A stretch of 64,000 nt of DNA from contig NC_052399.1 of NCBI RefSeq assembly GCF_009389715.1, positions 5,148,585-5,212,584 of the forward strand, read 5' to 3'. The translations under genes and the position numbers were made by a program. This DNA comes from Phoenix dactylifera (Eukaryota; Streptophyta; Magnoliopsida; Arecales; Arecaceae). Every line of letters starts with the position of its first letter. Within the stretch, counting starts at the first letter, position 1. Shown here piece by piece: positions 1-10,315 of the stretch. The notes under the pieces were generated by a model. That model was not told the DNA's origin and searched no databases. It was given only the letters and a program-made list of their open reading frames with translations.

Positions 1-270
1 GCTTTCCAGTTGCTGGTAGGAGTGCACCAATTTGCTGCAGTCCGAGTGAGTGATTATGGCCTGAAGAAAAACTTTGAGACAAAAAAATTTATTCAGCTAT
101 AGATATTACAGATCTTTTTTTTAAAAAAAAATAAAAATTGGTGGAGATATCACAGCTGAAAAAGATGCTGCAGGAGATGTAAGATTACTCCAAACATATA
201 TAAAAGGCTGGTGGACATTAAATTATGTCCAAAAATAGTTCTTAGAAAAAACAGAATATACTCAAATAGT

Positions 271-1798
271 TTAAGTTCTATAAGGTAAATATTTTATTTC
301 CTCTTTGAGTTCTATCCCAAACATTTGATCGACTCTCTCTTTGACATGGTTAATCAGTGCAAGCATATCTGCCGAAGTGGACCCATTGAAGTTGATGAAG
401 AAATTGGCATGAACCTTGGAAACCTTGGCACCACCTATCTCAAGCCCTTTGAGCCCAGCAAACTCGATTAGCTCTCCCGCCGATATTCCCATTCCCAGGG
501 GATTCCGAAACACGGACCCGGCGCTGCGCTCTCCAATTGGTTGGCTCTTCCTCCGCCTGCATTTTTTCATACAGCTTACGATTCCACCGAAAACGAAAAA
601 CGAAGAGCAACGACAATAAGTTGCAAATAAATCAGAAAAATTAGCTGAATAATTGATCTATGAATTATTTATATACGATGCATAAGACCGATAATTTCAT
701 TTAATTAGTTAATAAAATCTAACGTCTGCTCGGATCGATCCAATACAATTCGTGCATCCCTACTCAAAAGTGCAGCTCTAGGAGGAGACTAACCAGAAAT
801 AAATGGATGGATTCAACCTCACCTCTCCAAGAAGGCCCTCTGCCGCTCCCTCGTTCTCTCGGCCGGCACCAACCGGAACGTGACCGCCGCAATGGCGGCC
901 AAGTCCTTCATCCGTTGGAAGGTCGAGCACCGATATCCGAAGGCCATGTCGCTCCTCCTCAGCACCCTGAAGTCTCCATCCACGGTGACCATCTCCACGC
1001 TATCAATCACATCTCCAGTCTCCTGCCGCAAATTACACAACCGCTGAGATCAGATGGACAGAAAGAAAGCCGAACACGATAAAGAAACCAAGGCAGATTA
1101 ATGAATTCACCTGCCCACCAGCTCCGGCATTCATGAAGACAGCCCCGCCGACCGTCCCCGGGATGCCGCCGGCGAACTCGAGGCCCGAGAACCCCGCGAT
1201 GGAGCAGCGCACTCCGAGGCGGTTGAATGGGTATCCGCTGCCAACCCGATAGACGCCGGGCTCGACCACTTGGAATTGGTCGAGGCGGTTGAGCAAGACA
1301 AAGCCGTCGAAGCCGCGGTCGTCGAAGAGGCAATTGGAGCCCTTGCCGAGGATCAACAGGGGAATGGACCTCGCCCGGCAGTAGCTGCAAAAAAAAAAAA
1401 TAGCGTGAGTTACGCGGCCGACGAGCGTATGGTGTTTGGTCCGAAGGTGGTACCGACCGGATGGCGGCGACGAGCTGGGAGGGCCGGGAGACTTGGAGGA
1501 AGTAGCTGCAAGGGCCGCCGATGCCCCAGCTGCCGAGCTCCTTGAGATGCTTTTGGTTTCGAAGGATGCATTGCTCGACGAGCGATTGCTCTCGTCGGTC
1601 ATCTAGCGAAGGTATGGAGGTCAGGGAGAGCTCTTCTTTGATGGATAGAGCATTTGAGGTGTTTGAGGGGAGGAGGAGTTGGTGTTGGGGGAAGAGGAGA
1701 GAGGAGCTTTTAGCTCTCAAAGAGCCATTTGGGTTGGCTTGAGTGGGGGAAGAAATGAGGGGAGACGAGGGGATAGAAAACAACGCCATGCTTCTCAT
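271..1798 (-). CDS. murB: MurB-type UDP-N-acetylenolpyruvoylglucosamine reductase, probably plastid-targeted
   Basis: MurB reduces UDP-GlcNAc-enolpyruvate to UDP-MurNAc with FAD and NADPH, a peptidoglycan precursor step. Four exons on the minus strand, 1798-1458, 1384-1111, 1022-823 and 556-271, all with GT-AG introns, sum to 1101 nt in frame (366 aa). Visible family motifs are GKGSN followed by the DDRGFDG segment (FAD-binding domain), AGGIPGTVGGAVFMNAGAGG, FGYRCS, GSVFRNP (the Ser corresponds to the family catalytic Ser), GGAKVSKVHANFFIN, and a C-terminal GIELKEEIKYL that supplies the conserved Glu. The first ~50 residues are rich in Ser, Pro and Leu and look like a chloroplast transit peptide. 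The start could be either of two Met codons, at 1798 or 1789. The core length without the transit peptide fits the shorter (type II) MurB class. Plant Mur homologues are tied to plastid biology in mosses; a plastid role here is inference. No operon-like neighbour. Confidence 0.9.
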
Positions 1799-1984
1799 TC
1801 TCCTCTCCCCTCTCGCTTCTTTCTTCTTTCTTGGGCTCTTAAGCCTCAGGCCATAGGAACCATTCCATCTATTTCTAGTTAGTTCTCTATTTTTTTTTTT
1901 TTTTTCATTCTGAAATGGAGAGTCTCTGAAGCCATAGATCAAACACGGAGGCCGCGCAGTGCAAAATACTGCGGATGGTTGCAT

Positions 1985-3360
1985 TCATCTCTTTCTCGTG
2001 GCATCAATCCTTTAATAATAGCTGTTTGTATCAGTCCTTGAGATCTCTTGCGGCATGGTTCATGTGGAACTCTGCCTCTCTTCGGGTGCCAATCTGAGCA
2101 CGTTGGGGTGGAAGCAAGGGTCTACTTTTGCTTCCGCGACGTCGACAAACACATATATATACGTGCTCGGACGGGCTCCTGATTGCTCTTTGGGTGCTTG
2201 CAGTTGACAGGATGGTGAGGCCTCCCAATCTAAAGGGAACAGAGATAGGATTAGAATTTACTGGTGACAGGATTTAAATCATGGAATTGTATTCTAAAAT
2301 TTGTAGGCTAGACTGAGATAGGTAACATTTTTATTTTTTTTTGTTTCTTTTTATTTTTTTCCTTAAAAAAGAGAGGAGAAAACGAATGAAATACATGAGG
2401 GACGAACGGTACGAGGGAAGAAAAGAGGCCACGGCCTCTCTGAATACTGATGCATGAATGGTGGAAGATATTTGTTTTTGACCCTTACTATTTGATGGGT
2501 TGTACTTTGGGGATGCTGAAAGTTATTTAGCATGTACTTGGATACATAAATTATAGATATTTTAAACCACACCCCCCTACCTTTCTTCATTTTTATTTTT
2601 TATTTTTTGGAGGAAAAACCAGATTTCAAGGCAGATGTATTATAGTCTCCAAGTAGAATCGCAAAGCTTAAATTCAGGAGTTTATTGTCATTTCCCTTCT
2701 AAGGAATAACGTAATATAATAAAGTAGAAAGGTAATGAAAGAAAGTCGAGCATTGGTTTTAAAAGCAATAGATCCTCGGATGCAGGGTTCCTAGAATAGA
2801 ACCCAAGAAACAAACAAACTACAATAAAAAAACAGAATCAAAGGTCGTCTAATGGGTGTTCTAACAGGTTTAGGAAGCTGAAGAGAAGGATATCTTGGTT
2901 TTGGGGCCTCACTCTTAGAATGCATTTAAAGATCACATCAGCATGCATTAAACATCCATTTGAATGAAACTCGAATTTGAATCCCATCTTGAACTTCCAA
3001 CGGCTAGGAACCTATTGCTGACGAGAAATCCCAATAATTCTACCTATTGCTGACGAGAAATCCCATTAATTCTAGGAAACTACTTGTCCCAACAATTAAA
3101 TTGCTTCTTGTTCATATGTTACTTGCTGCTAGTCATCTTGTAGCATATATTATTCAAGTATTTTTCATATGAATGACCGGAAAATGATTCTACCTATAAA
3201 AATGAGATTTGGTAAGTACATTATTCTCTGGTACTATGATAGAAGATTTAAATCCATGTTAGATCCACACATACAAGAATTTAGCAGGCAGCTTATGCTT
3301 GTTCAACAAGAATTATGAGTTATTACAATTGTAGTTTCTAATATGCTCCATCAAACAGCT
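1985..3360. other. Intergenic region, no gene seen
   Basis: AT-rich spacer between the MurB gene and the first nuclease gene. It holds short poly-T and poly-A runs (around 2330-2370 and 2590-2610) and one 32-bp tandem duplication at 3010-3073. Open frames here are short, lack similarity to known families and are not supported as genes. Confidence 0.6.
3010..3073. repeat. 32-bp tandem duplication
   Basis: Two adjacent copies, 3010-3041 and 3042-3073, differ at one base. They lie downstream of the first nuclease gene. Confidence 0.9.
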
Positions 3361-3368
3361 CGGGGCTT

Positions 3369-4217
3369 CTAGTGGCTTTGTATCATATCATCAACACTCC
3401 CATCAAAAATTCGGTTGAGAATCAAAGCTAATCTGACACCAGCTTGGGCAATCCTCTCCACCACAATTGGTAATCGGGAAAAGAAATAATCATCTGCACT
3501 CCACAACTTTGTATTATAATTAAAAAAAAAGGGTCCAAAACACTAAAAACAACAAGAAGTAAATTATGATGACTCACCTTCTAATGTTGAATCCTGTTCA
3601 ACATCCTTATATGCATAACGACAGGCAAAGTGATTGCTCTCTATGGCATAACTGCAGTGTTGGTTAAATCAATTTTTAAATAGGTAGCTAAGAAACTCAA
3701 TCAATATAAATCAGCATAAAACATAATGGGATAATAGGCATGCTGCTCTTTAAATGATAGAAAAAACTTTTATTTATTAGACATAATTTTGATCTTTTAT
3801 TTACTTTTATTCGGTGAAAGATTTTGATTGAAGGAATGATAATAATAAAGAAATAATGAGCAAATAATTTGTTGATGTGTAAAATAAATAATGGAGATAT
3901 ATCAATTGGTTATATGCTTACTCATTGGCACAAGTCTTATATTTATTACGACAACTCTCCCAGTGGTCGACTTCATCAGACCATCCATTCTGCAATGAAA
4001 GATACATGGTAGAAGATCACTTTTGAACTCAAAAAAGAAAAGGAAGCAATATTAAATAAGATTGCCGTTGTTTTGCATAGGTTTAGTCAGTAATTTGAGA
4101 CCAGAATTTTTATATCACTCCTCCACTTTCATCTAGGTCTAGAAACATTACATAAAAGAAATCATACAGAATAAGTTAACTAGAAAATGTGCCTTTCACT
4201 TTTTTTTAATAATATAT

Positions 4218-4262
<45 letters not shown>

Positions 4263-7200
4263 AGCTATTACTATGGCTTGCAAAGGTGGATACAACCCTA
4301 TAAACACCTTTGTCATTATCAACTGAGTCCAATTTTCTTTGACAAAATAAAAACCAAGTGCAGAATGACCTTCGCATGGGTATTAGTATGGGAAGTAATA
4401 CTTTCTACGGCCTTGTATCATTGAAGCCGCTGCTTGCTGCATATTGTTTGCATAGTAAAGAAATGATTACGTCCTAGTTTTTTTTTTTTTTAGAGGAAAA
4501 TCAAGGAATGAAAGAAACATACATATGTTTAGAGAAAAAAAGGAAGATAAATATATCTGTACAACACTAAGTAAGAGGTTAGGTATCTTTATGTGTAGCA
4601 CAAACGAGAAAAGAAGCAAGAATAGGAGGAACAAAAATAACAACCATCCAGACTGTTATGAATTACTTCTTAACATAGAAGTTGGCACAGAGTTGAATCC
4701 TATTTCGGACTTATAGATGCTCATTCTACAGAGAGAAAACTAATAGATGCTAATTGATCTCAAATGTCCAATTTAAATATAGAGACACCACGGTAGGGTA
4801 TTCTCCAAAAGCCTGCTCATCCACTAATCTACTTACCAGAATCAGAGCCAGCTTCCTAGAAAGGGCGTCCACTGCTACTGGCAGATCAGCTCCTTTTGCC
4901 CTACTATATAGCAAGCTGTCCACCTAAACCCCCTCTGACATCTCTCGACTTCTAATCTGTTTTAGTTTCTTTCGTCATTCCGTTTCTTCCCATTTCCCTT
5001 TTGTAACATATTCTATTCTATTAATTCAACAAATTTTAGGGGAATGCCTCCTCCCTCACATTGAAAAATGTTTGTACTTCAATTGGTGCATTTATCTCCT
5101 ATCCCCATGTAGCATGAACTACTAATATGATCAAGGACCTCGTGAAGCAGAAGCTAGAGGTCGGGCAATTCGATAAGATATTAAAAAAAAAAACAGTGTG
5201 CTAGTTAAATACTATTTTGAAATGGATGCATTAAAAGAAAGAGTAAGGTTTTTGTTTTGAGAAAGAATTGAATGTTTAATAAATGATGATTTACATATTG
5301 CAAATTCACGCTGAACAATTTTTTAGCCTTCAACAGCAGTGCATTTGTTTTATCTATATATTTGCATGTGGTAGTAAGAAAAAGAAATCAAACATTATAA
5401 TGCAGGCTAGAAAATTAAAAGCTAAATGTACATCAAATAAAAAAAAAGGCCAAGCAGGAATAAACTTACCGTGATATTCCTCTGGATGGCTTCTAACATG
5501 GAATCGATGTTATCATCATAAAAATCACTCATTGCAGTATCTATAATGTTCGTATCCCATACCTAGTAATGTATCAAAGCCTAAATGTTAACTATATACT
5601 CAAGGGCGATAGTTAAAAAACTTTTAGCTCAGAATGTTGTCGGATATCCTAATAAATCGAAAATATACTAAACATAAATGGAGAGGGAAGATACTTAACA
5701 TGATGAAGGTTGGTCTTCCTTCTATACCAATGGACGATTATGGTATTACCACCTTCATCAGCCTTCAATCCTACGTGTAGAGGTTGATGTACATCTCCCA
5801 CAAAATGTGCGAGAAACATCAAGCTTTCTGTCAGATTATCTAATTACATATATGATATAAAAGAAATTATTAGAAATAAAGGCTAAGAAAATAGAAAGTA
5901 AAAACTAAGTCAATGTTCTCACATCTATTTGAAGAGTCCCCATAGCTTCGGAGTTGTTCAGTGTAATTGTTGACTGCTCCAACCACACACATACCTTCCT
6001 CACCTCTGTCATTGAAACAATCCCCTACATAAAAATTAATTCTTTAATTGTTTTCAGCAAAATAAACATTTAAATAGCTCATGACTCATGAGGTTTTCTT
6101 GAATATTATGTGAGTGGATAGGAGAAAGGAGCCTTGTTTCTTTGTCTATAATTGAAAACTGCAAACTTAATTGTAGTTGTTCGCGCGGAAAAAGATATAG
6201 TTAACCTATAACTGGGATATAGTAAATTTATCACCCCAAAAAATAATAAACTACTTACATCTTTAACAATAGTATCATGTTATCATATTTTGTTACATTT
6301 ATAAGAGAAATACAAAATATTGATATATAATATTTTTTGATATTACAATAGTTAGATATATTATTATGATCATAAATATATATATATTTACAATATAATC
6401 ATATTATATTGTTTTGCCTACAGTTCTGATTATAAGTTTGAGGCCTTTTGTATGGTCGAACTATAGCTTGCAGCCTGAAGTTCAAATCACAGATAAACAA
6501 ACATCTCCTAAAGAAATAAGAAAGAGGTCTTCCTAGATCTAGATATCGAAATATGTTACGTGTTTCTTTCAGTAAAATTATTCTTTTCTTCTTTACCAAA
6601 AGATACAAAACGATTTATTTGTCTTCCTTCTGAAAGAATAAACAACCTATCCCACTAATTCAAGCAGGAAATTGTTCGTAGAAATATATAATAGGGGAAA
6701 TTAATTCCCCACCCTCCGGATGACTCGGCTATAACAATATCCAGCAACTTGCCGCGTGCCAGAAAAAACCGACAAACTTGCGGCTGTATCCAAGGCAACG
6801 AAAAGAAGGGTGATCCAATCACGCGTGGGAGCGCTGTCCCGCACGGAACACCGAACACGGCAACAAAAATATCTCTGGGCATCCTCGACGCACAGCCAAC
6901 AAGAGAAGGGGAAAGTGTGATCCCTTAGGCAAATGCGGATTGAAGGTTTTTTTTTTTTTCTTTAAAAGAAATATAAAGATAAGATTCTCATGTTTAGAAA
7001 AATAAAAAAAATATATGGGACATGAGAAAGTTCATGAAATTAAAATCCACCAAAAAATCTCATGAATTTTTTTTAAAAAAAAATCAAAATCACACTTGCT
7101 ATCCAAATTTGCTAGTAATATTTTCATAAAAATGGAAGAGGACCAAATGAATTCGGCAAAGAGGAGAGCATACTCGAGTACTTGTAAGTGCAATTAGGGG

Positions 7201-7611
7201 TATCGACGTAGTGGAGAGGGCTCGACCACCGATAATGGAACCGGATCTCGTCGGCCCATGCGCACACCGACGCCAGGTCCCCTTCCGCCGACTTTGGAAG
7301 AAGATCCAATACTGCCTTCGAAGTTTTCTCTGTGAAATATTTCTATCCCAATTGGAACAACAAAAAATCCAGCTATGAGATTTTTTTTTTCCTTTTGTTG
7401 CTAAAAGGAGGAAGCGAGACACTTCCCCCATGCTCCGATCCCTTTGAGAAATCTAATACAAGAAACCAGCAACGAATTGAAGAAATTAAAGAAGGCTTAC
7501 CTCTGCTATTTTACAGACCATGAAATGGCCATCCTTGCCCCAGGCGTCAGCCCATGGAGCTGCAGCCATTACAGAGAGAAGAAAGACATGGAGGAAGACC
7601 AACAGACCCAT
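3369..7611 (-). CDS. S1/P1-type endonuclease, copy 1 (ENDO/BFN family)
   Basis: Secreted or vacuolar zinc-dependent nuclease that cleaves single-stranded DNA and RNA, in plants linked to senescence and programmed cell death. Eight exons, 7611-7501, 7342-7174, 6024-5923, 5839-5700, 5562-5470, 3989-3922, 3651-3578 and 3493-3369, close in frame at 882 nt (293 aa). A hydrophobic signal peptide ends just before the WGKDGH that would start the mature enzyme; the N-terminal Trp is a zinc ligand in this family. Other ligand motifs are CAWAD, PLHY, AHFVGDVHQPLH and LHHVWD. Likely N-glycosylation sites are NYT, NLT and NIT. Exon 4 equals two exons of the plus-strand copies, so an intron is absent here. 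It is a tandem paralogue of the copy at 10316-14224. All metal-binding residues appear present, so the protein is probably active. Confidence 0.93.
4220..4260. repeat. (CT)n microsatellite
   Basis: About 20 uninterrupted CT units inside intron 5 of the first nuclease gene. Confidence 0.97.
7379..7425 (-). repeat. Short poly(A)-tailed retroposon 3'-end-like fragment
   Basis: Read on the minus strand it is GGGGGAAGTGTCTCGCTTCC, then a CTCCTTTT stretch, then an A run. A nearly identical tail occurs on the minus strand at 8462-8525. It lies in intron 1 of the first nuclease gene. A LINE or SINE 3' end is inferred; no coding part is seen. Confidence 0.4.
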
Positions 7612-7683
7612 CTCCTCTCTTTCTTTCTTCTCTTGCCTCTGCTTTTTTGTGCTGTGTCCTCTCTTGTTACTGCTGTTCCGTCA

Positions 7684-7691
7684 TATTTACG
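7684..7691 (-). promoter_or_regulatory. Degenerate TATA box of nuclease copy 1
   Basis: The minus strand reads CGTAAATA, about 75 bp upstream of the ATG. The tandem paralogue has a clean TATAAATA at the matching place (14289-14296), with similar sequence between box and start codon. The first two TATA bases have been replaced here. Confidence 0.5.
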
Positions 7692-7917
7692 GGTCTGGTG
7701 TATTGGGGACGCCTATCAATGGGTACCAAGGGACCTTATGCCTTCTTGGAGAAGAGATTATTTGTGTCCGAGCTACCAGGCTGCAGCATAGCTCAATATA
7801 TGTGGAGAATTTTTTCAGGCCGGGTCTTTTTCCGATGAAATTATTGCCGTTTGCCCCACAAGGAAATGGAGAAGGTCCCCCAGAAGAGCTGATATAGAAA
7901 AACGGGTTCTTACGTGG

Positions 7918-8382
7918 CTCGTTTAGTCCGCGGAAAATTTTTTTTCTTTTAAAAAATATAATTTTTAAAAAATAGATTTATAGAAAAAAATTGTCTGAAA
8001 AATATTTTTGGCATGTTTGATTGATCATAAGAAAGTGATAGATTTTCAGATTTCTTATGTTTGATTGACCATCCATTTTTCTGGAAAAGTTATATATAAT
8101 TTCTATTATACCCTTAATTAAAATTAGATCTTTAATGCCTTTTAATGTTGAAGGATTTTTTTGGAAAAAAAAATAAAAATGAAATAATTTCCGGCTCACA
8201 GAAAAGTAATTTTGCCATATTTCTCGTGGGAAATACTTTTCCATAAAATGTAGGAATCATATTTTCATAGAAATACAACTTTTCCATCTTTCTTCTTTGA
8301 AAACTCCAACTAAATAAGAGGCACTCATTATTTTTCTGTTGACCACGCCTTCCTCTCTTTTTTTTCCGCGAACCAAACAAGG
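7918..8382 (-). mobile_element. MITE-like DNA element, copy 1 (about 465 bp)
   Basis: Imperfect terminal inverted repeats of about 17 bp: one end reads CGTTTAGTCCGCGGAAA and the other, reversed, CTTGTTTGGTTCGCGGAAA. No coding capacity. Its minus strand aligns along its full length with the split element at 18263-22589, which shows that they are one family. A hAT-like origin is possible, but the target duplication is not clear. This copy is the unoccupied version of the LTR-element insertion site in the other copy. Confidence 0.7.
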
Positions 8383-8461
8383 CATCTGTTTCTTCATATA
8401 TGAACCCTAATAATTTTATATGATTGTGATGCATTTGGAGTTGATGAAACATTGAATGGGC

Positions 8462-8545
8462 ATTCTTTTATTTTTATTTTTATTTTTTTTGAAAGCAATA
8501 AGGAGGAAGTAAAACACTTCCCCCAATTTATTACATCAAAAAAAA
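8462..8545 (-). repeat. Poly(A)-tailed retroposon 3'-end-like fragment
   Basis: On the minus strand it reads TTGGGGGAAGTGTTTTACTT, then CCTCCTTATTGC, followed by an A-rich tail of AAAAATAAAAATAAAAA type. The core matches the tail in intron 1 of the first nuclease gene. Probably a 5'-truncated LINE end; inference only. Confidence 0.4.
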
Positions 8546-10165
8546 ACTGCACAAGGACTTTTTTTTAAAAAAGGAAATTATCCAGTGGAAATGTGGGGAT
8601 TGGTGGATCTTTATCTGTTCATAAATAGAAGAACAAAATGGCACAAGATATACCAACCCAAGCGCAAAAATTAAAAAATAATTAAAAAAAAGACCAAGTC
8701 ATTATATCTTTCCAGGGGAAATTGGAATAAAAAATTCTCGACTCAGCAAAGTAGGCTCGATCTAATCTCTTTAAGATGCAACCATGGTGAGGTATATTCT
8801 TAAGTGGTCCAAATTAAAGTATCTTAACGAGGGTAGGTCAAGAGTCCAGTCATGACATTAGTTATGACATAAGTTTATGATGCTATTGACTTCAGCCCCG
8901 TGTAGTTTGATAAAAACGAGATATGAAATTTTCTTTAAGAGGGTGTGTTAAGGGTCTTGGTGACGTGAGAAGGGAGCAATTTGAGTTGAAGATAAGTTTT
9001 TTTAAGGGTAAAAGTAATTCAGGAATTCTGGTGTATAAGAATGCTGGAAGTGGAAAAGCTAGGATTTATGCGGATATTCCTGAGTTGTGCTTCATATGTT
9101 ATTAAATTCAGACACCAACCTTCATCTAGAAATAAATTCAGACACCAACCTTCATCTAGAAAACTTTTGATAATGTTTGTGACGTTCAAGCCTGTTCAAC
9201 CTTTAATTCTTGGCTGTGGAAGCAACTATTCTATAATCCTTATAGAAAGACGTGAGGAGTCCACCATTCCTACATGGATCCCATTGCTACTACGATCTCC
9301 CGTAAGGAGGAAAAATTTATGACATGAACGAGGCCCAGTGCTGAAATTGACTGGAAATTGGAATATTTAATTAGTTAAGGCTCTGGAACCATTGCAAGAA
9401 TGCATCCTCCCCTATCTTAAAGGGAAGTTCTAGCTTAACCAAATACAGTTTCGGTGCTGCCATTCAACTTTTCTCTCATGTCAGAATTTTCTAATAAGTT
9501 ATGAAGAAGCACTCTCTGGATCTCATAACTCATAAGCTCGATCTTTGAACTTGTTGGTTTTTTGCTCAGGCTATTGAATTACAAGTCAAGCAACTTGAAA
9601 GCCTTATGATTTATTGCTATGCTTGGCGTGGTTGATGCGGCTAAAGAACAATCTACCTCAATGAAGTGTTACTTTTCGCTGATATATCGTGCTAGTGCCA
9701 TTTATGGACCAATTTCATATCAAGAAATCTAGGTTTTGTTGGAGAATTTGTTACGTAGAATTTCATCGCATCTTATTTTGTTATTTTAGTTGTTTATTTC
9801 ATGACCTCTTGATTGAGAAGTCACAAGGCAAGCTGTAGAAAAGGGGTTCTCCTGCATTCTTTCATCTAAGTAAACTGAACAGGTAGTGAACTTCTGAGAT
9901 CTGGCCCTGTTTCTTAATCCACATGGTTATAACTTGCATTATTGCTGTAATTATAACATGGAAAGCATGACAGACCTCGCTGTCATCACCTTTTCATTCA
10001 GCTTCTTCCTAAGTTTGGATTTCTTGGTGTAATAAGTTTTAATTGCGAAACAACTTGAAACAAGATTTGCATCTTTTCATGAACCTCGGTAGTCTTGATA
10101 GCTTTAAAGAGTCAATGGAAAATATATTTGATTCAAGCAAATCTTAGGAAGAAAATATAGTTTTA
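8546..10165. other. Intergenic region, no gene seen
   Basis: Spacer between the tandem minus-strand nuclease genes. Contains a perfect 30-bp tandem duplication at 9103-9162. The open frames around 8923-9322 are short, without recognisable motifs, and span that duplication. Confidence 0.55.
9103..9162. repeat. Perfect 30-bp tandem duplication
   Basis: Units 9103-9132 and 9133-9162 are identical, implying a recent event. Confidence 0.95.
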
Positions 10166-10169
10166 ATTG

Positions 10170-10300
10170 TTACAGAAGAGTCATTTGCACATCAGTGTTC
10201 ATCCAAATAGAAACTTAATTAGGTCTATCTTACAACAATTTACAGAACAGTCATTTGTACATCAGTGTTCATCGAAATAGAAACTTAATTAGGTCCATCT
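10170..10300. repeat. Tandem duplication of 70-bp period
   Basis: The 61-bp block at 10170-10230 recurs at 10240-10300 with a few substitutions. It begins just past the stop codon of the second nuclease gene, probably in its 3' UTR. Confidence 0.9.
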
Positions 10301-10315
10301 TTTTGACTTTGTGAG

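Noticed and set aside
4180-4377. 65-residue open frame with a Arg-Glu repeat
   Set aside because: Encoded by the CT microsatellite in an intron.
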